Positions 16,442-24,294 of a stretch of DNA of 64,000 bases are shown here, piece by piece (position 1 is the first letter of the stretch; the number at the start of each line of letters is the position of its first letter). A program made the position numbers and the translations under genes. Source of the DNA: Gryllotalpicola protaetiae (GTDB lineage: Bacteria; Actinomycetota; Actinomycetes; Actinomycetales; Microbacteriaceae); the NCBI RefSeq assembly GCF_003627055.1, contig NZ_CP032624.1, positions 1,860,001-1,924,000 of the forward strand. The letters run 5' to 3'. The notes beneath the pieces are model-generated. The model was given only the letters and a program-made list of their open reading frames with translations. It had not been told where the DNA came from and did not search any database.

Positions 16442-16930
16442 GTGAACCTCGACACCTTCGCGGGGCTGCCCCTGCACATCCTGCTCGTGCACGTTGTGGT
16501 CGTGCTCGGGCCGCTCGCCGCTCTCGCGGTCATCCTGCACGCGTTCTGGCCGGCCGCGCGCCGACGTCTCGGGGTGGTGACACCGCTCGCCGGGCTCGTC
16601 ATCCTCGTGCTCACACCGATCACGGTCTCGGCAGGGGAGTACCTGCAGTCCGTGGTCGGAACGACCCCCGCTCTCGCGACGCACGTCGAGCGCGGCGAGG
16701 GCCTGCTGCCCTGGTCGATCGCGCTGTTCGCGGTCGGGCTCGCCGAGTGGGGGTGGTGGCGTTTCGCGCTGAACCCGGTTTTCGGCGCGCGCCTCACCTC
16801 GACGGTGCGCTGGGGCGGCACCGCCGTGCTCTGGGCGGCCGCGGCCGTCGTCGGCGTCGGATTCATCGTCGAGATCGTGCTGATCGGCGACTCGGGAGCC
16901 CGCGCGGTCTGGGGCGGCGTCCTGGGATAG
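16442..16930 (+). CDS. DUF2231-like four-TM membrane protein
   Basis: 162 residues from GTG 16442. Four hydrophobic helices are visible. The opening FAGLPLHILLVHVVVVLGPLA has the PLHxLLVH pattern typical of DUF2231 proteins, with two histidines in the first helix. It is followed by a loop and the second pair of helices, ending GFIVEIVLIGDSG. Function of the family is unknown; the membrane histidines have led to ideas of haem or metal binding, not evident here. A TATGGT hexamer lies 9 nt before the start. The gene is divergent from the ECF sigma gene, 100 bp apart, which hints at control by that sigma factor. Confidence 0.72.
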   Translation: MNLDTFAGLPLHILLVHVVVVLGPLAALAVILHAFWPAARRRLGVVTPLAGLVILVLTPITVSAGEYLQSVVGTTPALATHVERGEGLLPWSIALFAVGLAEWGWWRFALNPVFGARLTSTVRWGGTAVLWAAAAVVGVGFIVEIVLIGDSGARAVWGGVLG

Positions 16931-16978
16931 CCGCTGGAACGATCCCGTAAGAGGGGTGTTTCGGACGGGTTAACATTT

Positions 16979-16993
16979 GTGAGCGTCCCTCAC
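16979..16993. promoter_or_regulatory. EPS-island operator copy 1 (GTGA-N7-TCAC)
   Basis: GTGAGCGTCCCTCAC, an inverted repeat with 4 bp arms and a 7 bp centre. It is centred about 39 bp upstream of the start codon of the first EPS gene. It is the first of four copies, each in an intergenic region that drives EPS genes. Confidence 0.55.
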
Positions 16994-17012
16994 CGGGGGG
17001 ACACTGCTGGCC

Positions 17013-17018
17013 TATCCT
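17013..17018 (+). promoter_or_regulatory. -10 box, leaderless start of first EPS gene
   Basis: TATCCT, 6 nt before ATG 17025. The upstream inverted repeat would abut the -35 position. Confidence 0.5.
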
Positions 17019-17024
17019 CGGGGC

Positions 17025-17582
17025 ATGCCCGTCGACCTCCTCAAGCTGGTCCAGACTGCGCGCGACGCAGCGTTCAGCCTGCTCGCGGCACGGGGCTTCG
17101 CGCGGTTCGGCACGGGCAGCCGCATCCTGTTGCCGTTCCGGTGGGGCAACCGCGACAAGATCGCGATCGGCGAGAAGTGCCTGATCGCGGCCGGCTCGTG
17201 GCTGCTGGTTCCCGACCGCGCCGCGGCAGGTCCCGTGATCGTGATCGGCAACCGGGTGCGGATGCATCAGACGTCGATCACCGGCGTGATGAGCGTGGTC
17301 GTGGAGGACGGCGTCGAGCTCGCCCGCGGCGTGTACATCTCCGACCATATGCACGGCTTCGACGACCCTGAGGCCTACATCCGCGATCAGCCGCTCGAGC
17401 GCGTCGCGCCCGTGCGGATCTGCCAGGGAGCCTGGCTGGGGCAGAACGTCGTGGTTCTGCCCGGTGTGACCATCGGCGCCGGCGCCGTGGTCGGTGCGAA
17501 CAGCGTCGTGCGCGAAGACGTGCCCGCCCGCAGCGTCGCGGTCGGTGCTCCGGCGCGCGTCGTCCGCCAGCTCGTGGTCTAG
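17025..17582 (+). CDS. Hexapeptide-repeat (LbH) acyltransferase
   Basis: 185 residues. The N-terminal helix-rich ~35 residues precede a left-handed beta helix built from hexapeptide repeats (ILLPFRWGNRDKIAIGEKCLI, VIVIGNRVRMHQ, VVVEDGVELARGVYISDHMHGF). The C-terminal coil VRICQGAWLGQNVVVLPGVTIGAGAVVGANSVV is typical of sugar O-acetyltransferases. The His-containing loop SDHMHGFDD is the usual catalytic-histidine position in the maltose/WbbJ-like group. It most likely transfers an acetyl or similar group from acyl-CoA to a sugar of the exopolysaccharide. It opens the EPS island, 11 bp before a glycosyltransferase gene, with its own leaderless promoter and the shared inverted repeat upstream. 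Confidence 0.88.
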   Translation: MPVDLLKLVQTARDAAFSLLAARGFARFGTGSRILLPFRWGNRDKIAIGEKCLIAAGSWLLVPDRAAAGPVIVIGNRVRMHQTSITGVMSVVVEDGVELARGVYISDHMHGFDDPEAYIRDQPLERVAPVRICQGAWLGQNVVVLPGVTIGAGAVVGANSVVREDVPARSVAVGAPARVVRQLVV

Positions 17583-17593
17583 GGGAGGAGCCG

Positions 17594-18784
17594 GTGTCGG
17601 TCGACGCGGTCTTCACGTTCTCGTACGAGACCTACGCCGATGCGCGGGCGCGTGAGATGATGCGGCCGCCCGACCGCATCCTCGAGACGCTGATGGCAGA
17701 GCAGGATGCCGGCGCCGTCGGCCGCCTGCTCGTGTCCAACCCCTTCCGGTCGCTCGCGACCGTCGCCGCCCACCGGGTGCTGCACGACCAGCCCGCGTTC
17801 CCCGCCACCGGGAACAGGCAGCTCTTCGAGCCGGTGCGTCTCGCCCGTGGCGACTCCGCGGATCCCGCGGTCGTGGCACGGCAGTACGCCGCGTACGACC
17901 GGGCGCTGCGCAAGGCATCCAGCCGCTTCGGCATCGAGCGCCCCGCCGTGATCACGACCAACCCGGTGATCGCGGGGTTCGCTCCGCTCGAATGGGCGGG
18001 CTCCGTCGCCTATTTCGGCCGCGACGACTGGCTCACGACCCCGGCGAAGCAGCGCTGGTGGCCCGTCTACGCCGAGGCGTACGCGCGCATCGCCCGCAGC
18101 GGCATCGCCGTCACCGCGGTCAGCCGGCAGATCATCGACCGCATCTCGGCTGCCGACCCTGGCGGCCTGCGCGGCGAGGCCGCTGTCGTGCCGAACGGCG
18201 TCGACCCGCGCGAGTGGCTCGGCCCCGCCGTCGCCCCGCCCGCCTGGTTCGCGGCGCTGCCCGGGCCGCGCGCCGTCCACGTCGGCACGCTCGACACCCG
18301 CATCGACGTCGAGGGCATCGCGGCGCTCGCCGCTGCGCGCCCTGAGCTGTCGATCGTCTTGCTCGGGTCCGTGCCGGACGAGCGCGACGTCGCCCCGCTG
18401 CGCGCCGTGCCCAACATCACGATCGCGCCGCACGTCGGCCGCGGCGAGCTGGTCGCCGTGCTGCGCGCGACCGAGATCGCGCTGCTCGCGCACCGGCGCA
18501 CGCCGCTCACCGAGGCGATGAGCCCGCTCAAGCTCTACGAGTACCTCGCCGCGGGCGCGCCCGTGCTTGCGGTCGACCTGCCGCCCGTGCGCGGCCTCGG
18601 CCCGCGGGTGCTGCTCACGGCCGACGTCGCGGGCTTCGCGGGCGCGGCGGATGCCGCACTGGCGCTCGGCCGCAGCCCTGAGGCCGACCGCGAACGGTTC
18701 GTGAACGACAACTCATGGCGCTCCCGGCACCGCGCGCTGCTTGAGTTGGCGATGCCGGCGGCCGCCCAGGTTTCCACTCGATGA
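17594..18784 (+). CDS. GT-B fold glycosyltransferase
   Basis: 396 residues. The GTG start follows a strong GGGGAGGAG ribosome site. The N-terminal half has an acceptor-type Rossmann fold with FGRDDWLTTPA and the helix AVSRQIID leading into VVPNGVDPREW. The last is the standard hinge motif of GT4-like enzymes, just before the donor domain. In the donor domain AVHVGTLDTRIDVEGIAAL, LSIVLLGSVPD and PLKLYEYLAAGAPVLAVDLP are visible. The usual ExGxPxxxxE motif appears in the degenerate form KLYEYLAAGAPV. Probably adds one sugar of the repeat unit, on the cytoplasmic face. Donor and linkage cannot be read. It is co-transcribed with the acyltransferase before it. Confidence 0.85.
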   Translation: MSVDAVFTFSYETYADARAREMMRPPDRILETLMAEQDAGAVGRLLVSNPFRSLATVAAHRVLHDQPAFPATGNRQLFEPVRLARGDSADPAVVARQYAAYDRALRKASSRFGIERPAVITTNPVIAGFAPLEWAGSVAYFGRDDWLTTPAKQRWWPVYAEAYARIARSGIAVTAVSRQIIDRISAADPGGLRGEAAVVPNGVDPREWLGPAVAPPAWFAALPGPRAVHVGTLDTRIDVEGIAALAAARPELSIVLLGSVPDERDVAPLRAVPNITIAPHVGRGELVAVLRATEIALLAHRRTPLTEAMSPLKLYEYLAAGAPVLAVDLPPVRGLGPRVLLTADVAGFAGAADAALALGRSPEADRERFVNDNSWRSRHRALLELAMPAAAQVSTR

Positions 18785-18785
18785 C

Positions 18786-18804
18786 ACGTGACAAACGCTC
18801 ACGT
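18786..18804. promoter_or_regulatory. EPS-island operator copy 2 (ACGTGA-N7-TCACGT)
   Basis: The most symmetric copy: ACGTGA (18786-18791), 7 bp, TCACGT (18799-18804). It lies upstream of a TAGCCT -10 candidate (18847-18852) for the priming glycosyltransferase gene. Confidence 0.6.
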
Positions 18805-18897
18805 AAAAAGGTGACGATCGCTCTATTTGCCCCGTTCGGGTGCGCCTAGCCTGGGGGGCAACAAGCCCCTGACAGCTCTCGATGCGTGGAGGACGTC

Positions 18898-20355
18898 GTG
18901 TCCGAATCCGCAATGCCTGTCCACACCGCTGTGGTCTTCCAGCCCCTCCATCTCGCGTGGCAGCGGCGCGTCCAGTACGCGCTGATCGCGACGGATGCCG
19001 CGGCCATCGCCATCGCGGTCACGGTCGCCCAGCTCGGTCGCTTCGGCACCGTCGGCCTGAGCGGCACCGACCCGCGCTCGATCGAGTTCCGCGGGCTGGC
19101 GCTCATCGTCGCGCTCGCCTGGCTGCTCGGGCTGTGGGCGACGCGTTCGCGCGACCGCCGCATCCTCGGGGTCGGGCTCGTCGAGTACGGCCGGGTCGCG
19201 AACGCGACCTTCATCACCTTCGGGCTGCTCGCGATGCTCGCGTACCTGGCGCAGCTCACCATCGCCCGCGGCTATCTCGCCATCGCGCTGCCGCTCGGCC
19301 TCGCGCTGCTCCTGGCCGGCCGGCTCTTCTGGCGCGGCCGCGTGCACGCGATGCGCCGCGTCGGCCGCTGCCTCACCGGAGCGGTCGTCGTGGGCGGCAC
19401 GGCCGAGGTCGAGCGGGCCGTCGGCGAGCTCGGCGGCAAGCTGCGCGCGGGCTACAAGGCGATCGCCGTGGTGCTCACCGATGATGGGGAGCCGACGGGG
19501 CAGGCATCCGCTCTGCCCCGTGTCGGTCTCGACGAGCTCGTCGAGACCGTGCACCGCACCCGCACCCGCGCCGTGATGATCGCGGGTGGCCTGCCGGGCG
19601 GGAACGAGCAGATCCGCGAGATCGGCTGGGCTTTCGAGGACTCTGGCGTCGAGCTGATCCTCGTCTCGCGGCTCATCGAGGTCGCCGGCCCGCGCATGCA
19701 CTGGCGGCCGGTCGAGGGACTGCCGATGGTGCACGTCGACCTGCCGCGGTTCTCCGGCTTCAACTACAGCGTGAAGCGCGCGTTCGACATCGTCGTCGGC
19801 ACCGTCGCGCTGCTCGTCGCCGCCCCCGTCATGATCGTCGTCGCGCTCGCAGTGAAGACCGACGGCGGGCCCGTGCTCTTCCGCCAGCAGCGCGTGGGCA
19901 TGCGCGGCGGCCGTTTCGCGATGCTCAAGTTCCGGTCGATGGTGGTCGACGCCGAGGCGCGGCTCGCCGAGCTGGTGAGTCGCAATGAGGGCGCGGGGCT
20001 TCTGTTCAAGTTGAAGGAGGACCCGCGGGTGACGCGCGTCGGCCGTGTCATCCGCCGGCTGTCGCTCGACGAGCTGCCACAGCTGTTCAACGTGCTGCGC
20101 GGCGAGATGAGCCTCGTCGGCCCCCGCCCGCCGCTGCCTGCCGAGGTGATGAGGTACGAGGGGCGTGTGAACCGCCGCCTGCTGATCAAGCCGGGCGTCA
20201 CGGGGCTGTGGCAGGTGTCCGGTCGCAGCGGGCTGAGCTGGGAGGAGAGCGTGAAGCTCGACCTCTGGTACGTCGAGAACTGGTCGCTCACCAACGACCT
20301 GATGATCCTGCTGCGCACGGCGCGCACGGTGTTCGCACACGAGGGAGCGTATTGA
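18898..20355 (+). CDS. Priming polyprenyl-phosphate sugar phosphotransferase (WbaP/WcaJ family)
   Basis: 485 residues from GTG 18898, chosen for the GGAGGA ribosome site 4 nt upstream. Four transmembrane helices fill the first ~140 residues. A CoA-binding-like Rossmann region follows (VVVGGTAEVERAVGEL). A fifth membrane segment at about 290 (KRAFDIVVGTVALLVAAPVM) then leads to the catalytic bacterial-transferase domain. Conserved blocks there are GPVLFRQQRVGMRGG, MLKFRSMVVDAE, VTRVGRVIRRLSLDELPQLFNVLRGEMSLVGPRP and PGVTGLWQVSGR. The enzyme moves a sugar-1-phosphate from a nucleotide sugar to undecaprenyl phosphate, the first step of EPS repeat assembly. It overlaps the next gene by one base (TGATG). 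Confidence 0.95.
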   Translation: MSESAMPVHTAVVFQPLHLAWQRRVQYALIATDAAAIAIAVTVAQLGRFGTVGLSGTDPRSIEFRGLALIVALAWLLGLWATRSRDRRILGVGLVEYGRVANATFITFGLLAMLAYLAQLTIARGYLAIALPLGLALLLAGRLFWRGRVHAMRRVGRCLTGAVVVGGTAEVERAVGELGGKLRAGYKAIAVVLTDDGEPTGQASALPRVGLDELVETVHRTRTRAVMIAGGLPGGNEQIREIGWAFEDSGVELILVSRLIEVAGPRMHWRPVEGLPMVHVDLPRFSGFNYSVKRAFDIVVGTVALLVAAPVMIVVALAVKTDGGPVLFRQQRVGMRGGRFAMLKFRSMVVDAEARLAELVSRNEGAGLLFKLKEDPRVTRVGRVIRRLSLDELPQLFNVLRGEMSLVGPRPPLPAEVMRYEGRVNRRLLIKPGVTGLWQVSGRSGLSWEESVKLDLWYVENWSLTNDLMILLRTARTVFAHEGAY

Positions 20356-21302
20356 TGTCGAAAGAGCGAGTGCTGCTCGTCTGCTCGGGCGGCGGCCATC
20401 TGAAGCAACTGTTCGCACTGGCCGAGCGCATCGGCATCGCTGCGGAGGAGCAGCTCTGGCTCACCTTCCGCAACGGCCTCAGCGAGTCGCTGCTCGCCGA
20501 GCGCGAGGTGATCTTCACGCCGTTCGCCGCGCCGCGCGACGCCACCAACATTCTGCGGCTGCGGGCGTTCGCCGAGCTGCTGCTCGCGACGAACCGGTTC
20601 TCGATGGCGGTCTCGACCGGTTCGAGCCCTGCGGTCGCGGTGCTGCCGGTGGCGTACAAGCACGGCATCCCGGTGCACTACATCGAGTCGGCCGCACGTG
20701 CGGAGGGGCCGTCGCTGTCTGGCAGGCTGATCGCCCGCAACGCGCACATCCCGACGTACACGCAGTACCCGGTGTGGCAGAGCGACCGGTGGAAGTACCG
20801 CGGGTCGATCTTCGACTCGTTCAAGCCGGCGGATGCCACGGGTCGGCGCCGCATCGGCCGGGTGGTCGTCTCGGTCGGCACGCAGGAGGGCTACCCGTTC
20901 CGCCGGCTGTACCACGCGCTCGCCCCGCTGCTCGACGGCTGCGACGTGCTGTGGCAGACCGGAACAGAGGATGTCTCGCAGTACGGCATCTCGGGGCGCG
21001 CCATGGTGCCGCACGCCGAGCTCGCGCAAGCGATCGCCGAGGCCGACGTCGTGATCGCGCACGCCGGCACCGGCACCGCGATCACGGCGCTCGAGAACGG
21101 CAAGGTGCCGGTGCTCGTGCCGCGGCTCGCGAAGTACCACGAGCACGTCGACGACCACCAGGTGCAGATCGGGCGCGAGCTCGAGAGCAGGGGCCTCGCG
21201 CTCATGCGGCACGCGGAGGACCTCACCATGGAGGACCTGCTGCACGCCGCGTCGCTCGGCGCGGCCGCCGCGGCGCCGCCGCGCTTCCAGCTCGTCGCGT
21301 AG
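20355..21302 (+). CDS. Alg14/Alg13-like fused glycosyltransferase (GT28 type)
   Basis: 315 residues. The N-terminal half resembles Alg14/PssD: VLLVCSGGGHLKQLFAL, then the region AVSTGSSPAVAVLPVAYKHGIPVHYIES, where Ser/Ala and Glu are typical. The C-terminal half resembles Alg13/PssE: VVVSVGTQEGYPFRRL, then ADVVIAHAGTGTAITALENGKVPVLVPR, the nucleotide-sugar binding block of the GT28 fold, and EHVDDHQVQIGREL. In many EPS clusters these are two separate proteins; here they are one chain. It probably adds the second sugar, often a hexose or uronic acid, to the primed lipid carrier. Its ATG overlaps the stop of the priming enzyme gene, so the two are translationally coupled and likely act in sequence. 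Confidence 0.9.
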   Translation: MSKERVLLVCSGGGHLKQLFALAERIGIAAEEQLWLTFRNGLSESLLAEREVIFTPFAAPRDATNILRLRAFAELLLATNRFSMAVSTGSSPAVAVLPVAYKHGIPVHYIESAARAEGPSLSGRLIARNAHIPTYTQYPVWQSDRWKYRGSIFDSFKPADATGRRRIGRVVVSVGTQEGYPFRRLYHALAPLLDGCDVLWQTGTEDVSQYGISGRAMVPHAELAQAIAEADVVIAHAGTGTAITALENGKVPVLVPRLAKYHEHVDDHQVQIGRELESRGLALMRHAEDLTMEDLLHAASLGAAAAAPPRFQLVA

Positions 21303-21317
21303 CCACCGGTCGCAACG

Positions 21318-22547
21318 TCAGGGGGCGGCGGCGCCCGCCACGTCGGCCGGCATCGGGTGGCCGTCGATGTCCGTCGCGACCGGGCCGAGCGTGCCCTGCG
21401 GTGAGATGCGGACGGTGGAGGCATCCGCCGGCCTGAGGTCGCCCGCGTCCTGATCCTGGAACGCGACCTTGACGGCCCTGTTGCCGTCGCGTGAGACGAC
21501 GGCGGGCGTGCCGCACATCTTCGTGTTCCAGAACTCGATGATCGAGTTCGTCATCGGGGCGTCGCAGCTCGAGATGTAGCCGACGATGTTGCGGTCGAAC
21601 ACGAGGCCCGGCGTCTGGACCAGCCGGACCGAGCCGTTCGCGAAGGTGTTGCCGCGCACCACGAGGTCGGTGGCGCTCTTCTCCTGCAGGGCGGCCGACG
21701 AGCCGCCGCCGCAGCGCGGGCCGACGACGATGCAGCCCTGGATGAAATTCGACTCGACCGTCAGCGTGTGGATGCCCTTGCCGGCGCCCACCGAGATGAT
21801 GAGCCCCGTGTTGTAGCAGTTCTTGAGGCGGTTGCCTCTGATCGTCACGTTCGACGAGTCGAACACCTGGATGCAGTCCGCATGGATGTTGTCGTTCTTG
21901 TCCTGGTTGTAGTCGTGCACCGAGTTGCCCTCGATCAGCACGTTGTTCGACAGGCCGACCTGGATGCCGTCGATCGACGAGCCGTTCATGAACTCCGAGT
22001 CCTTCACCGTGATGTCGGAGGAGCGCACGAACAGGCCGCCGCCGTCGACTTTCACGTCGTCGACGACGTTGCCGACGGCGCCGCCGTTCAGGTACCACTG
22101 CACGGTCACGGTGATGCCGGTCCAGGTGAGGTGCGGCGCCTCGGTCGTGAGTGCGCCGAAGACGGGCGTTGCGCCGGGCTCGGGCTCGACCGTCGCGTTG
22201 CGATCGGCGCCGTCGAGGCGCGGGGCGCCGTCTGCGGCGAGCCGGGTGGTCGGGTAGGTGCCGCCCGCGAGGCGGATCGTCGAGCCGGGCGCCGCGCGCG
22301 CGACCGCGGTCGCGAGGTCGCACGGCTTCGTGAGCGTGCAGGCGTTCCCCGAGCCGTCTGGCGCGACGTGGCCGGTCGTGAGGGCCCGGCCCTTGCCCGC
22401 CGCCTCCGCGTGGGACTTCACGTCGTGTCCCGCCTGATGCAGCGAGTCGATCAGGTCGGCCGAGCAGCCGCTCACGCCGAGCGCCACGGCGATCGAGAGG
22501 GCGGCCGCCGCGACCGCGGTGCGCGCGAGGCGCCCGCGCCCCGTCAT
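21318..22547 (-). CDS. Right-handed beta-helix lipoprotein of EPS island
   Basis: 409 residues from ATG 22547. The signal peptide ends in a lipobox (GVSGC, Cys about 26), so it is a lipoprotein on the outer face of the membrane. A short helical spacer is followed by a parallel beta-helix domain. This starts with CTLTKPCDLATAVARAAPGS and IRLAGGTYP, the usual cap of actinobacterial right-handed beta-helix proteins. Coils include SSIDGIQVGLSNNVLIEGNS and NCYNTGLIISVGAG. The fold is that of pectate-lyase-like carbohydrate enzymes, so modification or cleavage of the polymer is possible; catalytic residues cannot be assigned. It is paralogous to the secreted protein at 37936-39420. It overlaps the SGNH gene upstream by 4 bp and ends the five-gene minus-strand unit. 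Confidence 0.85.
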   Translation of the reverse strand: MTGRGRLARTAVAAAALSIAVALGVSGCSADLIDSLHQAGHDVKSHAEAAGKGRALTTGHVAPDGSGNACTLTKPCDLATAVARAAPGSTIRLAGGTYPTTRLAADGAPRLDGADRNATVEPEPGATPVFGALTTEAPHLTWTGITVTVQWYLNGGAVGNVVDDVKVDGGGLFVRSSDITVKDSEFMNGSSIDGIQVGLSNNVLIEGNSVHDYNQDKNDNIHADCIQVFDSSNVTIRGNRLKNCYNTGLIISVGAGKGIHTLTVESNFIQGCIVVGPRCGGGSSAALQEKSATDLVVRGNTFANGSVRLVQTPGLVFDRNIVGYISSCDAPMTNSIIEFWNTKMCGTPAVVSRDGNRAVKVAFQDQDAGDLRPADASTVRISPQGTLGPVATDIDGHPMPADVAGAAAP

Positions 22548-23422
22548 CCGCCCGCCTTCGTCAGGGCCGCCCACGCGAGCTTCGCGATCGCCGCCTGCCC
22601 CGTGGCCGACGGGTGGAAGAAGTCGACGCGCGAGACCTCGTCGCTGGTGAAGCCGTGGTCGTGCAGCGCATCGCCGTCGAAGATGCAGTTCGGGTGCTGC
22701 GCGCACACCGACTCGATCGTCTCGTCGTAGTCGTCGACGCGCTTTCCGACCGCAGTCCGCCGCTCGACGTCGGCCGACGCCGTCGACGCGGCGTTGCCGA
22801 GCAGCGAGCGGCAGTTCGGCGCTCTGTTCCATGCGGCGGCGACGGGGGCGACGCCGTGGCCGAGCTGCCACAGCCGGTTCAGATCGGGAACGGAGAGCGC
22901 GAGGATGTGCGCGTCGGGCAGCGCCGTCGCGACCTGATCGATCAGCTCGGCGTAGTCGGTCTGGAACTGCGCGGCCGTCGTCATCTGGTCGAAGCTCGGC
23001 TTGCAGGCGTCGTTCGCGCCGATCAGCACGGTGACGAGCTGGGGCTTCGCGGCGATCACCTGGGGCGCCGTGGTCAGCATGGTCGCGACCGAGCCGCCGT
23101 TGACGGCGCCGTTCACGATCTTGGGCGCATGACCGGTCGCCGAGCCGATGCGGTCGGCGACCGAGTCGACGTCGCCGTCCGTGCCCATCACCCACGACGC
23201 CCGTGTGCACACCCCACTGTGCCCGCACGCGTTCACACCGAGGCTCATCGAGTCGCCGAGCACGCCCACCGTGGCGACGTCGCCGAGGAACCCCGCCGAG
23301 GCGGTCGGCGGCGGCTCGGCCGCATGCGAGGCCGCCGCGCACCCCGACAGGGCGACGCCGGCGAGCACCGCGAGCGCGGCGGCGGACGCCGCACCGCGCG
23401 CGGCCGGCCGCGCGAACCTCAC
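22544..23422 (-). CDS. SGNH/GDSL hydrolase lipoprotein
   Basis: 292 residues from GTG 23422, which overlaps the preceding stop (GTGA). The start gives a clean lipoprotein signal: hydrophobic AALAVLAGVALSGCAAA with the lipobox Cys about 27. SGNH blocks follow. GVLGDSMSLG holds the nucleophile Ser, Gly appears in IVNGAVNGGS, and LIGANDAC gives the Asn of block III. DFFHPS near the C-terminus supplies the Asp-x-x-His pair of block V. It should be an esterase acting outside the cell, plausibly removing acyl groups from the exopolysaccharide or transferring them. Its position next to the beta-helix lipoprotein supports a polymer-modifying role. Confidence 0.9.
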   Translation of the reverse strand: MRFARPAARGAASAAALAVLAGVALSGCAAASHAAEPPPTASAGFLGDVATVGVLGDSMSLGVNACGHSGVCTRASWVMGTDGDVDSVADRIGSATGHAPKIVNGAVNGGSVATMLTTAPQVIAAKPQLVTVLIGANDACKPSFDQMTTAAQFQTDYAELIDQVATALPDAHILALSVPDLNRLWQLGHGVAPVAAAWNRAPNCRSLLGNAASTASADVERRTAVGKRVDDYDETIESVCAQHPNCIFDGDALHDHGFTSDEVSRVDFFHPSATGQAAIAKLAWAALTKAGG

Positions 23423-24294
23423 ACGCGGCTCGACTCGTCGCGGTTCCACATGATCGGCAGCCCCGCCTGCACGCGGCGCCGGGCACGCAGCCGCGGCATC
23501 GCCTTGCCGTAGCAGTACACCACGAGCGCCGGCCACAGTCCGGGGTGCGGCGCGACCCGGCGCAGCAGCGCCCGTGCGCCGTCCCCCGTGGCGGGCGCGA
23601 CCTGCACGAGGCCGGAGCGCACGAGCTCCTCGTTGCCCGCGACGATGCGCGTCGCCCGCGCGATCTCGGCGTCAAGCGTCGCCGGCGCGGAGATCGAGAA
23701 GGTGTGGTCCGGCAGGGTGCGCCGCTCGTCGGAGGCGAACAGCTGCTGCACGTAGCGGTCGTCGGCGATGACCGACGGGAACGCGCCGAAGCGCGCCCGC
23801 CCGGCCTCCGACAGCACGTACACCCCGGACCCGATGTGGGCCTCCCGGCGATAGTCGCTGCGCGCCCAGATGCGGTAATGCAGGCGCACCGCGGCGCTCG
23901 CGCGGGTCAGGTCGATCGACAGCGTCGGCGACGCGGCGAGCACGCCGGGCTCGCGCGCCATCAGCTCGGCGACGGCGAGCAGGGAGCGCGCCTCGACGCG
24001 GACGTCCGCGTCGACGTACGCGCGCGGGAACGCGCTCGCCGCGGCGTCGCCCGCGTTCAGCGCAGCGGGCTTCGACGCCGTGGGGATCTCGACGATCCGC
24101 ACGCGGGGGTCGACGGAGCCCGCGACCTCGGCCGTGGCATCCGTGCAGCCGTTGGCGACGACGATCAGCTCGAGCCGTCCATCGGGGTCGCCGTCGATGA
24201 GGCGGCCGAGCAGGCGGCCGATGACGGCCGCTTCGTCGTGCGCCGGGATGATGACGCTCATCGCGCCGCGAGCGGGGGCAGGGTTCGAGGTCAT
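23419..24294 (-). CDS. Family 2 glycosyltransferase
   Basis: 291 residues, starting at ATG 24294, which overlaps the stop of the polymerase gene by 4 bp. GT-A fold: MSVIIPAHDEAAVIGRLL, then LELIVVANGCTDAT and RAYVDADVRV, where the DAD pair is the metal and nucleotide-sugar binding DxD motif. ADDRYVQQLFASDERRTLPD is the ED-like acceptor region. No transmembrane helices, so it works on the inner membrane face with the other transferases. The donor sugar is not predictable. It sits between the polymerase and SGNH genes in a tightly coupled unit. Confidence 0.9.
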   Translation of the reverse strand: MTSNPAPARGAMSVIIPAHDEAAVIGRLLGRLIDGDPDGRLELIVVANGCTDATAEVAGSVDPRVRIVEIPTASKPAALNAGDAAASAFPRAYVDADVRVEARSLLAVAELMAREPGVLAASPTLSIDLTRASAAVRLHYRIWARSDYRREAHIGSGVYVLSEAGRARFGAFPSVIADDRYVQQLFASDERRTLPDHTFSISAPATLDAEIARATRIVAGNEELVRSGLVQVAPATGDGARALLRRVAPHPGLWPALVVYCYGKAMPRLRARRRVQAGLPIMWNRDESSRV